DNA of 64,000 nucleotides from Streptomyces sp. NBC_00154 (GCF_026342835.1 NZ_JAPEMI010000001.1:744001-808000); one strand, 5' to 3'. Positions 46,208-55,043 are shown, counted from the first letter of the stretch. Numbers and translations: made by a program. Notes: generated by a model from the sequence alone, not told the origin.

Positions 46208-47059
46208 ATGACGGACGGCGCGGGTGGCACGGGCGGCACGACGGGTGCGGACGGGGAGCCGGAGCCTTCGGACGGTCTGAAGGCGTTCGGCGAGGTGGTC
46301 AAGGTCTTCCGTAAGCGGGCGCGGCTCACGCAGGAGGAGTTCGCCCCCAGGGTGCGGTACTCGGTGCCGACGGTCGCCTCGATCGAACAGGGGCGCCGGT
46401 TCCCACCGCCCGCGTTCGTGGACCGGGCGGAGGAGGTATTGGATGCGTTCGGCGTGATCAAGGCTGCGGCGAAGCACTTGTCGCGGCAGCGGGGGTTGGC
46501 GAAGTGGTTCCACCACTGGGCGCAGTTGGAGACGGATGCGATCAGTCTCAGCACATACGAATGCCGAGTGGTCCCGGGGCTGTTGCAATCCGATACCTAC
46601 GTCAGGGCGGTCTTCGAAAACCGCGTGCCAGCATTGAGCGATGACCAGATCGAGGTGCAGCTCTTAGCTCGCACTGAGCGCCAGCGGCTCCTGCGGGAGG
46701 GACGTCACACTGAGTACAGCTTCATCATCGAAGAGGCCCTGTTCCTGCGCCGCACAGGCGGCAAGGAGACCACCAAGGACCTCATCGACCACGTACTGCA
46801 GTGTGCAGAACTGCGTAACGTCGAGCTTCAGGTGATGCCTCTACAACGGGAGAACCACGCCGGGCTGGAGGGTCCCATTCAGCTTCTTGAGACGACGGAC
46901 CACAGACTTCTCGCATACTCCGAGGGGCAGCGCACCGGCCACCTGATCTCTGATCCGGATGTAAGTGTGCTGCAGAGGCGGTATGCCAAGATGCGCTCGC
47001 AGGCTCTCACCCATGAGGACACGGTGAGTCTGCTCGAGCGAATGCGAGGAGCGCTATGA
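46208..47059 (+). CDS. XRE-family regulator with DUF5753 (WhiJ-like), TTA-codon containing
   Basis: A 283-residue regulator. After a Gly-rich tail, the helix-turn-helix is FGEVVKVFRKRARLTQEEFAPRVRYSVPTVASIEQGRRFPPPAFVDRAEEVLDAFG. The rest is DUF5753, from LAKWFHHWAQLETDAISLSTYECRVVPGLLQSDTYVRAVF to QLLETTDHRLLAYSEGQRTGHLISDPDVSVLQRRYAKMRSQAL. Leucine codon 153 is TTA (46664-46666), rare in this GC-rich genome and read by the developmentally regulated bldA tRNA. It overlaps the DUF397 gene by four bases (ATGA). The family includes WhiJ and Scr-type regulators of development and antibiotic production; the exact role here is inferred. Confidence 0.92.
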   Translation: MTDGAGGTGGTTGADGEPEPSDGLKAFGEVVKVFRKRARLTQEEFAPRVRYSVPTVASIEQGRRFPPPAFVDRAEEVLDAFGVIKAAAKHLSRQRGLAKWFHHWAQLETDAISLSTYECRVVPGLLQSDTYVRAVFENRVPALSDDQIEVQLLARTERQRLLREGRHTEYSFIIEEALFLRRTGGKETTKDLIDHVLQCAELRNVELQVMPLQRENHAGLEGPIQLLETTDHRLLAYSEGQRTGHLISDPDVSVLQRRYAKMRSQALTHEDTVSLLERMRGAL

Positions 47060-47241
47060 GCACGTCCGAACCGGCCTGGTTCAAGAGCACCTACAGCGGT
47101 GGAGACGGCGACTCCTGCGTAGAGATCGCCACCTGCCCCGACACCGTCCACGTCCGGGATTCCAAGAACGAAGAAGGACCACAGCTCACCCTCTCTCCCG
47201 CCGCCTGGACCGGCTTCGTCGCCTACGCCGCCCGAGCCTGA
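47056..47241 (+). CDS. DUF397 domain protein
   Basis: A 61-residue complete DUF397 protein: WFKSTYSGGDGDSCVEIATCPDTVHVRDSKNEEGPQLTLSPAAWTGFVAYA. It starts inside the last codons of the XRE-DUF5753 gene (ATGA overlap), so the two are made together. DUF397 proteins interact genetically with the partner regulator, and in S. coelicolor one such pair has been proposed to act like a toxin-antitoxin module. It has no catalytic motif visible. Confidence 0.92.
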   Translation: MSTSEPAWFKSTYSGGDGDSCVEIATCPDTVHVRDSKNEEGPQLTLSPAAWTGFVAYAARA

Positions 47242-47484
47242 GGTTACCTACGGCAGGTACCTCGTCCCGCTGGACCGACCGGCCCGGGACAGTTGCACAG
47301 ATCACGTTTCGGCAGCGTGCCTGCGGCCCCGCCGCACCTTGATAGCGTCGCTCCCGCGATTGCGGACCGTTCCCCGCCGGGGTCGTCGCCGCGCCCGTAC
47401 GGCCGGTCCATGACGGACGGCCGACGAGGGCGGGGCGTGCTGACGCACGGGGACGTACGTGGCAAGGACGAAGAGGGCCGACGC

Positions 47485-49905
47485 ATGAGCCTCGCGCAGT
47501 TGCACTACACCTCTGCCTCCGCGGGGGAAGACGGGGTCGGCGCACGGTTCACGGCGGTCGGTGGCGGCATACCCACGCCGGTGCTGACCGAGGCGGAGCA
47601 GCTGCTCGGTTACGAGCCTCCGGCCGGGGCGCCGTACCGTCCGACCGCCGCTGAACTCCGTTCCTTTCCCGAGACGTTCAGCTTCAGCGCGCTCTCCGAC
47701 GGCAGCCATCTGCTGAGCCGCACCGTGGCACTCGGAGGTTCCGGCGCCGGTCACTTCCACGCGCATGCGGTGCATCTTCCGGCCGGCACGCGCCTGCCGG
47801 GCGACGCGCTCCCCATCACGGCGTGGCGGTCGCCGAGCTGGGCATCGACCACGCCCGACGGCGGTACACCGGACCGCATATCGGCCCTCCCCGCCTCTGC
47901 CGTCTTCGGGCAGGAGGCGCTCAACGACTTCGCGGTCTCCCGCAGCCCCTGGCTCGCGACGGTCTTCGCCGATCTGCGCCGGGTGAGCGAGAAACGGTCG
48001 TCGGCGCAGATCGTCCTCGTGGAACGGCAGAGCGCGGACGTGGCCCGGTGGATCGCGCTGGCCGGAGCCGTACTCCCGCCGGAGGACGCACACCGGCTGA
48101 CGTTCACCACGTACACCCGCCGCCCGGCGCACTCCCCGCACCAGGTGATCGGCGTAATGCCGGACGACGCACACGAGCTGACCGGCCCGGGCTTCCGTGT
48201 GCACGCATGCGCCGGCCGCGCTCCGGAGGGGCCGGCGGACGATGCCTGGGCGGAGACGGTGGCCCGGATCTGGCGCAGCCGCGCACCGGAACTTTTCCGG
48301 GCAGCTGCCGGGCTGCCCGGCGAACCCTTCGCCGCCGGACCGCTCGCCTTCACCGCACTGCACGCGGGCATCGCGCTCGGCCCCAACGGGCGTGCTGCGG
48401 CCGCCGATTGGGCTGCCGAGAGGCCGTACGCGCTGGACGAGCAGCAGGCGCACCGGCTGACCACCGCACTCGCGGCACCGGCCGACGACCGTACCGCCGC
48501 CGAGTCGGCGTCGGTCGCCCGGCTGCTGGCGGCGCTCGAAGGACGTGCCCCTGCCACCGCCACGGCACCGCTCGCCGCACTACTGGTGACGGAGGCGGTG
48601 CGGCGCAGCGACATCGTGCTCGCACTACCGCCCCGCTCGGCGTTCGCCGAACCCGCCGCCGTGAAGCAGCTGGCCTCGGATCTCGGTCCGGCCCTGCTCG
48701 CCGAGCTCACCTCGGAAACGACGGAATCCACGGTCGGGGAGACCATCGGGCGCCAGGTGCAGCTGCTCCGGATCGCCCGGCTGCTCGACATGGATCTGAT
48801 GGACCAACTTCCTTCCGTCGCCCGGCACATGGCTCGGACTCTGCTTGCTGCTCCGGCGCCGGACAGAGGCCACGCACTGCTCGATCTCCTGGACGAACAG
48901 TTCGACGTCCGCACGGCGCTCCTCGGCGAACTCGACCAACTCGCCCTGACCGCCCCCTCCGCCGCCGAAGAACTCCTCACCCGCGTCGCCCTCCCCTTCA
49001 CCGGCGCGCAGGCACTGCCGCATCTGCGGATGTGCGCCGAGGCGCCCCGCGCGAAGGAGCAGGGCTCCGACCGCATCATGGCGCTGCACACGGTGCTGCG
49101 AGCCGCCGGGTTCTCGCCCTTCGCCGAGCCGCTGGTACTGCGTACCGCCGTCGGGCTGATCTGGGGCGATGCCACCCCGACGGCGGGCGAGGCACGGCTC
49201 CTCCTCGGCGAGTCCGGCTCCGACTCCCACCGGACGGCCGGTACGTGGTCACATCTCGTCGCCGCCGCACTCTCCGCGCCTTCCGACGACGCGGAGGCCG
49301 CCGAACTCTCCCACGATCTGCTGCGCTGCTTCCCCCAGGAGATCGACGCACGGGGCCGCGGTGCACTGCAGCTGCTGGAGTTCGCCCGCGACATCAGGTC
49401 CGGCGAGTCGGCGCCCGGCTGGCCCGACCGAGCAAAGGCTCTGCGCGCCCGCGCCGAGCCGGTGGAACTCACTGTGCTGGAGCACGCCTACGGCACCCTT
49501 GCGCACAGCCTGCTTGCGCCGGACCGCCCTGAGGCGGAGCTGTACGCATTCGTGCACAGCGACGACCTGGATCTGATCGCGGCCTACGGCAGGGCCGCCC
49601 GCCACGACACCGTCCTGGCCCGGCTGCGGACCGAACCGGCGTACGTGGCCGACTGTTTCACCGTCTGGACCTCCCACCCGCACGCGGGCCGGGCCTGGAG
49701 CGAAACCCGGGCCGCACTGCTGGAGGAGGTGCTGCGCCCCGTGGTACGCGACCTGTCGGGCAGCGAGATCGCGGCGGTGGAGAAGGCCGCCGAACGCACG
49801 GGCAGCAGCCGCACAGCGGAGGCGTTCCGGGCCTGGCGCCGCCGCCCAGGCACCCTCGGCAGGCGACTGGGAAGCCGGCTGGCGGCACGAGTGCGACGGT
49901 TCTAG
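47485..49905 (+). CDS. GTPase-associated protein 1 (GAP1-like), orphan
   Basis: An 806-residue cytoplasmic protein. The N-terminal ~250 residues match the GAP1 N-terminal module: SLAQLHYTSASAGEDGVGARFTAV, LLGYEPPAGAPYRPTAAELRSFPETFSFSALSDGSHLLSRTVALGGSGAGHFHAHAVHLP, and later VFGQEALNDFAVSR and LTFTTYTRRPAHSPHQVIGVMPDD. The rest is alpha-helical, with no ATP/GTP motif. In actinobacteria this protein normally accompanies a GTPase and a vWA/GAP2-type protein predicted to work in conflict or vesicle-like systems; none is in the window. ATG 47485 is the start of the conserved region; upstream 64 codons are unrelated. Confidence 0.78.
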   Translation: MSLAQLHYTSASAGEDGVGARFTAVGGGIPTPVLTEAEQLLGYEPPAGAPYRPTAAELRSFPETFSFSALSDGSHLLSRTVALGGSGAGHFHAHAVHLPAGTRLPGDALPITAWRSPSWASTTPDGGTPDRISALPASAVFGQEALNDFAVSRSPWLATVFADLRRVSEKRSSAQIVLVERQSADVARWIALAGAVLPPEDAHRLTFTTYTRRPAHSPHQVIGVMPDDAHELTGPGFRVHACAGRAPEGPADDAWAETVARIWRSRAPELFRAAAGLPGEPFAAGPLAFTALHAGIALGPNGRAAAADWAAERPYALDEQQAHRLTTALAAPADDRTAAESASVARLLAALEGRAPATATAPLAALLVTEAVRRSDIVLALPPRSAFAEPAAVKQLASDLGPALLAELTSETTESTVGETIGRQVQLLRIARLLDMDLMDQLPSVARHMARTLLAAPAPDRGHALLDLLDEQFDVRTALLGELDQLALTAPSAAEELLTRVALPFTGAQALPHLRMCAEAPRAKEQGSDRIMALHTVLRAAGFSPFAEPLVLRTAVGLIWGDATPTAGEARLLLGESGSDSHRTAGTWSHLVAAALSAPSDDAEAAELSHDLLRCFPQEIDARGRGALQLLEFARDIRSGESAPGWPDRAKALRARAEPVELTVLEHAYGTLAHSLLAPDRPEAELYAFVHSDDLDLIAAYGRAARHDTVLARLRTEPAYVADCFTVWTSHPHAGRAWSETRAALLEEVLRPVVRDLSGSEIAAVEKAAERTGSSRTAEAFRAWRRRPGTLGRRLGSRLAARVRRF

Positions 49906-49940
49906 CCGGGTCCCGGCCTCGCTCGCTGCGCATCCCCCGG

Positions 49941-50465
49941 CTACCCCTCGTCGTCCTCGTCGTCCTCGTCGGAGTCGCCCAGCACGTCGGAGAGGTGCTG
50001 GACGATGGAGTTGCCCAGCTCGTCTTCGGTGGTGAACAGTCCGTGCACGGCGCCCATCGGATAGATGGCCTCCTCCGTGTCCTCTCCGGGCAACCCCACG
50101 CAGGGGTCGTCGATGACCCCTGACGGATCCGCCTCCCCGAACAGGGACGGCAGTTCGGCGCCCTTCACGGCGAACGGCTCGAACTTCCACACCGCTCCCT
50201 GGGTGCGGCAGACCACTTCCCCGATGTACCAGCACGCCCCCTGAAGAAATGCGTCGCGTCGCGCGGTGAGGGTCTCAGCGTCGTTGTCGTACCGGCTGCG
50301 GATGAGATCTTCCAGCGCGTCCAGGGACCGGGGGGAGAAGTCCCATGCCTCGGGGGTGCTGGTGGCCTCGGCCCAGTGCTCGAAGCCCTGGGCGCGTTCG
50401 GTCAGCCACGCCGACAGGTCGGGGTGGGTCTGCGGGTCGATGCTGTGGTCTGCGCGATCAGCCAT
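49941..50465 (-). CDS. Acidic hypothetical protein
   Basis: A 174-residue very acidic protein with no recognised domain. It has a globular part (DLSAWLTERAQGFEHWAEATSTPEAWDFSPRSLDALEDLIRSRY, then GACWYIGEVVCRTQGAVWKFEPFAVKGAELPSLFGE) and a run of Asp/Glu at the C-terminus (DSDEDDEDDEG). The YIGEVV...G..W pattern resembles immunity-like or DUF6278-type Streptomyces proteins, weakly. ATG 50465. It is convergent with the GAP1 gene and divergent from the surface nuclease-like gene by 197 bases. A role as immunity protein to that neighbour is pure speculation. Confidence 0.65.
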   Translation of the reverse strand: MADRADHSIDPQTHPDLSAWLTERAQGFEHWAEATSTPEAWDFSPRSLDALEDLIRSRYDNDAETLTARRDAFLQGACWYIGEVVCRTQGAVWKFEPFAVKGAELPSLFGEADPSGVIDDPCVGLPGEDTEEAIYPMGAVHGLFTTEDELGNSIVQHLSDVLGDSDEDDEDDEG

Positions 50466-50662
50466 GCCGCCCACTGTAGACAGCCACTCGGACAGTGGAA
50501 TGAACTGTCCTTCCTGTCACACCAGTTGACACGCCGAACCTCAACAACCCGTTGTATCAGCCGGCACATGAAGCTCTAGGGTGTGGGGCTGGACGGTGGC
50601 AAGCACGGGGGCCCCACCGTCCAACTCCATGTCCCATGAGCCCCCCACAGGGACAGACACAC

Positions 50663-53044
50663 GTGAGTACCTCCATACGATCACGCTTACGGCTCCGGCT
50701 GGCCGCCTGCTTCGCCACGGCAGCCGCAGCCGGACTCATCGTCACCGGCCTGCCCGCCCTACAGGGCACGGCCGACGCCGCACCGGGCAAGATCCGCTGC
50801 GACGAGAAGTTCCTCGGCCGCAAATACAACATGGACGAGGCCCGCGGCGTCCAGGGCAAGAACACCCCTTACAGCCAGAACCCCGAAGACACCTGGGGCG
50901 ACTACTTCTTCGACAACCCCTCCCACGCCTTCGACGGGATGTCCACGCCGGACCAGGCGAAGCTGGACGCCGCCGGCAAGACCGAAGATGACGTCCAGAA
51001 GTGGAAGAAGAAGTACGGCCAGACCGGTGACCCGCAGTACCGGGCCCTGGAGATCTACGCCCGCTACAACAAGCAGCTGGTCGGCGACGGCCCTCGGAAG
51101 ATGACGGACTTCCGCCTCTGGCTCGACCAGAGGGTCATCGGCAACGAGGCCAACCAGCGCAAGGGCGACGGCTTCGAATCCCGCGTCGTCAAGCAGTTCA
51201 AGCTCGTCGGACCGGACTGGATCTGCCAGAAGGAAGTGCCGGTCTTCGACAAGAACGGCAAGGCGGTCATCAACCCCAGGACCGGCGAGCAGGCGGTCCG
51301 CAAGTACGACGCCTACAACGCCAAGACCAAAGAGTTCGTCGAGTTCAAGTCCAACGGCAAGCACATCGCCGAACAGCTCCGCTGGGACAAGCACATCCTG
51401 CGCAACAAGGAGTACGCCGACCACAAGCTCCGCCTGATCACCGGCGACGAGACCACGGGCAACACCAAGCGCCAGTACGCCTCCCTGAACCGGCAACTCC
51501 AGAGCGAACGCGGCACGAACCTCCCCCAGGCCACCATCCGCGAGCAGCGCGCCAACGGCCATGCCCGCTGGACGCCGAACAGGTACACCCGCTACGACAA
51601 GGTCTTCAACCCCGATCCGCGCCGCATCGGCTCCTACGGCCCGCTGCACGACGACGTGTGGCGCTCGGCGAAGAGCCCTGAGCAGGCACGCAAGCTCCAG
51701 CACCAGTACAACCAGGTCAACACCCGTGGCGGCTTCGGGCGGCCCGGGGGCATCGACTTCTCCACCCTGGAGCTCCAGTACGTCGGCAACCCGACCAAGG
51801 GCAAGGGTCTCGACTACTCCTTCAAGGCCGACATGGTCGAGGACGAGGACAAGAACCCCGGCTGGGGCGGTGAGCAGCGCCTTCAGCTCTCCTCCGATGC
51901 GATGTTCGCCTGGCTGGCGCTGACGCCGGACAAGTTCTGGGTCAACCTCAACCCGGACCAGCCCGACAAGATCATGGACAAGACGTTCGGGAAGACCGAC
52001 GCCGGACGTGTCCTGCTTCAGGCCGACCTGGAGATGAAGCACGACTACGCGCGTGACATGGACCCGCGCAGCGGCATCGGCAAGCAGTACTGGGATGCCA
52101 TGACGGCCGCGAACATCCCCTGCGGGCACCAGATCCGGCTGTGGATCGTACCCAGGACCGCCAAGGTCCGCGCCGACAACAAGGGCCTGTACATCCTGGA
52201 TGCGCCACTGAAGGTCAACGCCGAACCCCAGAAGGTCAACTACCCCAGCCCCAACGGCAAGTGCGACCTGACCGAGGCCCAGATCGACACCTCACAGCGC
52301 CTGGTCGAGCAGTACGTGATCCCCGACGTCGAGAAGAAGGTCAACAGCGGGAGCGCGTACGCCGACCTGCGCCGCGTCTACAACGCCCGCGTCGCGGCCG
52401 AGTACGTCCGCACCCAGGACAAGGACCACGTCACCGACTTCCGGCCCATCATCAACAGCAACGACGTGGCCCGGTGGCCGCTGCGGGGCAAGGCCAGGAC
52501 CTGGACCCCGAAGCAGACGTGGGACGACTACATGAAGTCGTACACGCAGGGCGACTACAGCTACCCCTGCCAGGTCGACGGCCAGAACAAGACCTGCATC
52601 ATGGGCGGCGTCGACTTCTCCAAGGCCCCGAAGCGCAACATCTCCAAGGTGGAGTTCAACCTCCAGCACCCCAGGACGGACACCACCACCAAGACCTCCA
52701 GGACCACCACGGTCACCTACCGCAACAGCAACACCGTCATGTTCGGCGGCTCCAGCTCCGGCCAGGTCGACAACGGCGGCGGGGGCAACACCCCGGGCCC
52801 GAAGCCGACCGACACGGGCAAACCCACCAGCAAGCCGACCCATACGCCCACCACCCCGGCACCGGAACCTTCCGACAGCCACACCCCCGCCCACACCGGC
52901 GCTCCGAAGGACCCGGACGGCGACCTCGCCGACACCGGCTCCGACACCCCCATCGGTCCGATCGCCTCCCTCGCCGCGGCACTCGCCGTCGGCGGAGCGG
53001 GCCTGACCTGGTGGATGCGCCGCCGTAGGGCCGCCGGCAGCTGA
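50663..53044 (+). CDS. Secreted sortase-anchored protein with PD-(D/E)XK-like N-terminal region
   Basis: A 793-residue secreted protein. A Sec signal (RSRLRLRLAACFATAAAAGLIVTG, cleavage near residue 40) starts it. The C-terminus is a Pro/Thr-rich stalk (~700-750), the sortase-E signal LADTG (755-759), a hydrophobic helix and RRRR. Residues ~168-265 contain GFESRVVKQF, then YDAYNAKTKEFVEFKSNGKHIAEQLRWDKHIL, a PD-(D/E)XK-nuclease-like order with candidate residues Glu172, Asp216, Glu227 and Lys229. The remaining ~400 residues contain ILDAPLKVN, YADLRRVYNARVAAEYVR and a late GGVDFS, seen in other actinobacterial secreted proteins of unknown function. GTG 50663 fits the signal peptide. It has its own terminator. 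Nuclease activity is inference. Confidence 0.75.
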   Translation: MSTSIRSRLRLRLAACFATAAAAGLIVTGLPALQGTADAAPGKIRCDEKFLGRKYNMDEARGVQGKNTPYSQNPEDTWGDYFFDNPSHAFDGMSTPDQAKLDAAGKTEDDVQKWKKKYGQTGDPQYRALEIYARYNKQLVGDGPRKMTDFRLWLDQRVIGNEANQRKGDGFESRVVKQFKLVGPDWICQKEVPVFDKNGKAVINPRTGEQAVRKYDAYNAKTKEFVEFKSNGKHIAEQLRWDKHILRNKEYADHKLRLITGDETTGNTKRQYASLNRQLQSERGTNLPQATIREQRANGHARWTPNRYTRYDKVFNPDPRRIGSYGPLHDDVWRSAKSPEQARKLQHQYNQVNTRGGFGRPGGIDFSTLELQYVGNPTKGKGLDYSFKADMVEDEDKNPGWGGEQRLQLSSDAMFAWLALTPDKFWVNLNPDQPDKIMDKTFGKTDAGRVLLQADLEMKHDYARDMDPRSGIGKQYWDAMTAANIPCGHQIRLWIVPRTAKVRADNKGLYILDAPLKVNAEPQKVNYPSPNGKCDLTEAQIDTSQRLVEQYVIPDVEKKVNSGSAYADLRRVYNARVAAEYVRTQDKDHVTDFRPIINSNDVARWPLRGKARTWTPKQTWDDYMKSYTQGDYSYPCQVDGQNKTCIMGGVDFSKAPKRNISKVEFNLQHPRTDTTTKTSRTTTVTYRNSNTVMFGGSSSGQVDNGGGGNTPGPKPTDTGKPTSKPTHTPTTPAPEPSDSHTPAHTGAPKDPDGDLADTGSDTPIGPIASLAAALAVGGAGLTWWMRRRRAAGS

Positions 53045-53076
53045 CGGTCGCACCCCACGCCGGACCCGCACAGCAG

Positions 53077-53113
53077 AGGCCCCGACCCCTCCATCCAGGA
53101 GAGGTCGGGGCCT
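53077..53113 (+). terminator. Hairpin terminator after the sortase-anchored protein gene
   Basis: aggccccgacc (53077-53087) pairs with ggtcggggcct (53103-53113), extended inward by cctcc/ggaga with one mismatch; followed by a T/C-rich tail (tcctcc). It starts 32 bases after the stop. Confidence 0.75.
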
Positions 53114-53254
53114 TCCTCCTGGCCGGCTCAGTGACGTCGGCAGCTGTCCGGTCACGGTTGGTGGTCGACGGTGCGCCATCTCTGTGAGGGCCGATCGTGG
53201 AGCCCGGGCCCAATTCGGTTGGCAGCAGCGCGCCCATGCCGTGAACTTCAGCCC

Positions 53255-54022
53255 ATGACATTCACAACTGAGGTGCGACGCACGGCAATTGTCACCGGCG
53301 CGGCACGCGGCATCGGTGCCGCGGTGGCCAGGCAGCTGGCCCGTGACGGCCTGGCGGTCGGCGTGATCGACCTGGACGAGGCGGACTGCGAAGGGACGGT
53401 GGAGGCCATCAGGAGCGACGGCGGGTCGGCGGTGGCGGTCGCCGCCGATGTCGCGGACGAGGCCGCGGTGACCGCCGCCGTCGCCCGGGTCACCACCGAG
53501 CTGGGTCCACCGACAGTACTGGTCAACAACGCCGGTGTCGGTCCCCGTGCCGACCTCGTGGAGATGACCACGGAGCAGTGGGACACGGTCCTGGGGGTCA
53601 ATCTGCGCGGCCCGTTCTTCTTCACCCGGGCCGTCACCCCACACATGATCGCGGCCGGCTGGGGGCGGATCGTCACCATGTCGAGCATCTCCGCGGTCGG
53701 CGACGCCGCGCGTGTCGACTACGCCAGCGCGAAGGCTGGCCTGCTCGGTTTCACCAAGTCGCTCGCCCTGCAGCTCGGCCGGCACGGCATCACGGCCAAC
53801 GCCATCGCCCCGGGCTTCGTGGTGAGCGACATGACCAGGACCTCGGCCCGCCGGCTGGGTCTCGGCTTCGAGGAGTTCCAGCGCAACGCGGCGCAGTCCA
53901 TTCCGGTCGGGCGAGTGGGTCAGCCGGAGGACATCGCCCATACGGCGTCCTACCTTGTGAGCCCCGGGGCGGGGTTCGTCTCCGGCCAGGTGATCTACGT
54001 GGCGGGCGGGCCGGTGGACTGA
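53255..54022 (+). CDS. Short-chain dehydrogenase/reductase (FabG-like)
   Basis: A 255-residue classical SDR. NAD(P) loop TGAARGIGAAV, NNAG at NNAGVG, catalytic Ser in MSSISAVGD, Tyr and Lys in YASAKAGLLGF, and the C-terminal GQVIYVAGGPVD. The Asp-rich IDLDEADCE after strand 2 favours NAD(H). Homologues are annotated 3-oxoacyl-ACP reductase; the true substrate is unknown because no other fatty-acid genes are near. ATG 53255. Confidence 0.9.
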   Translation: MTFTTEVRRTAIVTGAARGIGAAVARQLARDGLAVGVIDLDEADCEGTVEAIRSDGGSAVAVAADVADEAAVTAAVARVTTELGPPTVLVNNAGVGPRADLVEMTTEQWDTVLGVNLRGPFFFTRAVTPHMIAAGWGRIVTMSSISAVGDAARVDYASAKAGLLGFTKSLALQLGRHGITANAIAPGFVVSDMTRTSARRLGLGFEEFQRNAAQSIPVGRVGQPEDIAHTASYLVSPGAGFVSGQVIYVAGGPVD

Positions 54023-54124
54023 GACGGCCGGGCGTGTGTCACGCGCCGCCCGGGGCGCCGGGTACCGTGGGACGTACCGATTTCGTGGGCCTCCTGGCGG
54101 GCTGCGTATACCCAGGAGGAGCTC

Positions 54125-54586
54125 ATGACGACGAACCGCGGACGCAAGGACGTCATCCGCGACCGGATGGCCGCCACCGGCGAGTCGTACAACGTCGCCG
54201 CCCGCAATCTCAAGGCGATGAAGGACATGGGCGCCACCCGTGACGCCGTCCTCACCCAGCGCTGGCACCCGGCGGACTCGCTCGATGTGCCGTGCCCCTG
54301 CGGCGGGATGTGCGAGCCGGGCGAGAGGTGCGAGCGCTGTCACGCCCGGCACCGGCACGTGGCGCGCTACCCCGGCAGCGTCACCGACGTGGAGACGTGG
54401 GTGGACCGGTACGACTGCCTGGGCTGCTCGTCCTCGTACACGCTGACCGTCGTCCTGCGCGGCCGCCCCTGGGGCGTCGCCGAGACAGTGGTTCAGGGCG
54501 GGGCGGCGGAGCCGGTGGTCAGGGCGCGGGTGTTCCCCGGCGTCGCCCACCCCCTGCTGCGCCCCGAGACCTCCGAGGACGACTGA
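54125..54586 (+). CDS. Hypothetical protein with zinc-binding cysteine motif
   Basis: A 153-residue protein. The N-terminal segment RKDVIRDRMAATGESYNVAARNLKAM resembles the short actinobacterial N-terminal motif seen in plasmid/transposon-linked proteins (RxYMxxTGExYxxAxR). The middle has CPCGGMCEPGERCERCHARHRH and later CLGC, giving six cysteines and several histidines that could bind zinc. AGGAGG precedes ATG 54125. No known function. The 102-base gap upstream has nothing notable. Confidence 0.75.
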   Translation: MTTNRGRKDVIRDRMAATGESYNVAARNLKAMKDMGATRDAVLTQRWHPADSLDVPCPCGGMCEPGERCERCHARHRHVARYPGSVTDVETWVDRYDCLGCSSSYTLTVVLRGRPWGVAETVVQGGAAEPVVRARVFPGVAHPLLRPETSEDD

Positions 54587-54625
54587 CCGGCTGCGGGCGG
54601 ATGCGCCCCGCGGCCGGGCGTCGCG

Positions 54626-55033
54626 TCAGCTCTCGTCCGGTGCCAGGCGCAGCGAGATCGAGTTGATGCAGTACCGCTGGTCGGTCGGCGTGGGGTACCC
54701 CTCGCCCTCGAAGACGTGCCCCAGGTGCGAGCCGCAGCGCGCGCACCGCACCTCGGTGCGGACCATGCCGAGGCTGCGGTCCTGGATCAGCTCGACCGCG
54801 TCCGTGTCCTTCGGGTCGTAGAAGGACGGCCAGCCGCAGTGCGACTCGAACTTCGTGTCCGAGCGGAACAGCTCGGTGCCACAGGCCCGGCAGGAGTAGA
54901 CGCCGGCCGTCTTGGTGTCGGTGTACTCACCTACGAAGGCCGGTTCGGTGCCGGCCTGGCGCAGGACCGCGTACTCCGCGGGCGTCAGCTCCGCCCGCCA
55001 TTCCTCGTCCGGCTTCTCGATGTCGTACGACAC
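54626..55033 (-). CDS. msrB: Peptide-methionine (R)-S-oxide reductase MsrB
   Basis: A 135-residue MsrB. Two CxxC zinc motifs are CRACGTELF and CARCGSHLG. The catalytic Cys is in RYCINSISLRL, and HCGWPSFYDP is the family signature. It reduces R-methionine sulfoxide in oxidised proteins with thioredoxin in the cytoplasm. It starts with GTG 55033, ten bases after the murC stop on the same strand, so murC and msrB are likely one transcript. Confidence 0.95.
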   Translation of the reverse strand: MSYDIEKPDEEWRAELTPAEYAVLRQAGTEPAFVGEYTDTKTAGVYSCRACGTELFRSDTKFESHCGWPSFYDPKDTDAVELIQDRSLGMVRTEVRCARCGSHLGHVFEGEGYPTPTDQRYCINSISLRLAPDES

Positions 55034-55043
55034 GGTGGCTCCC

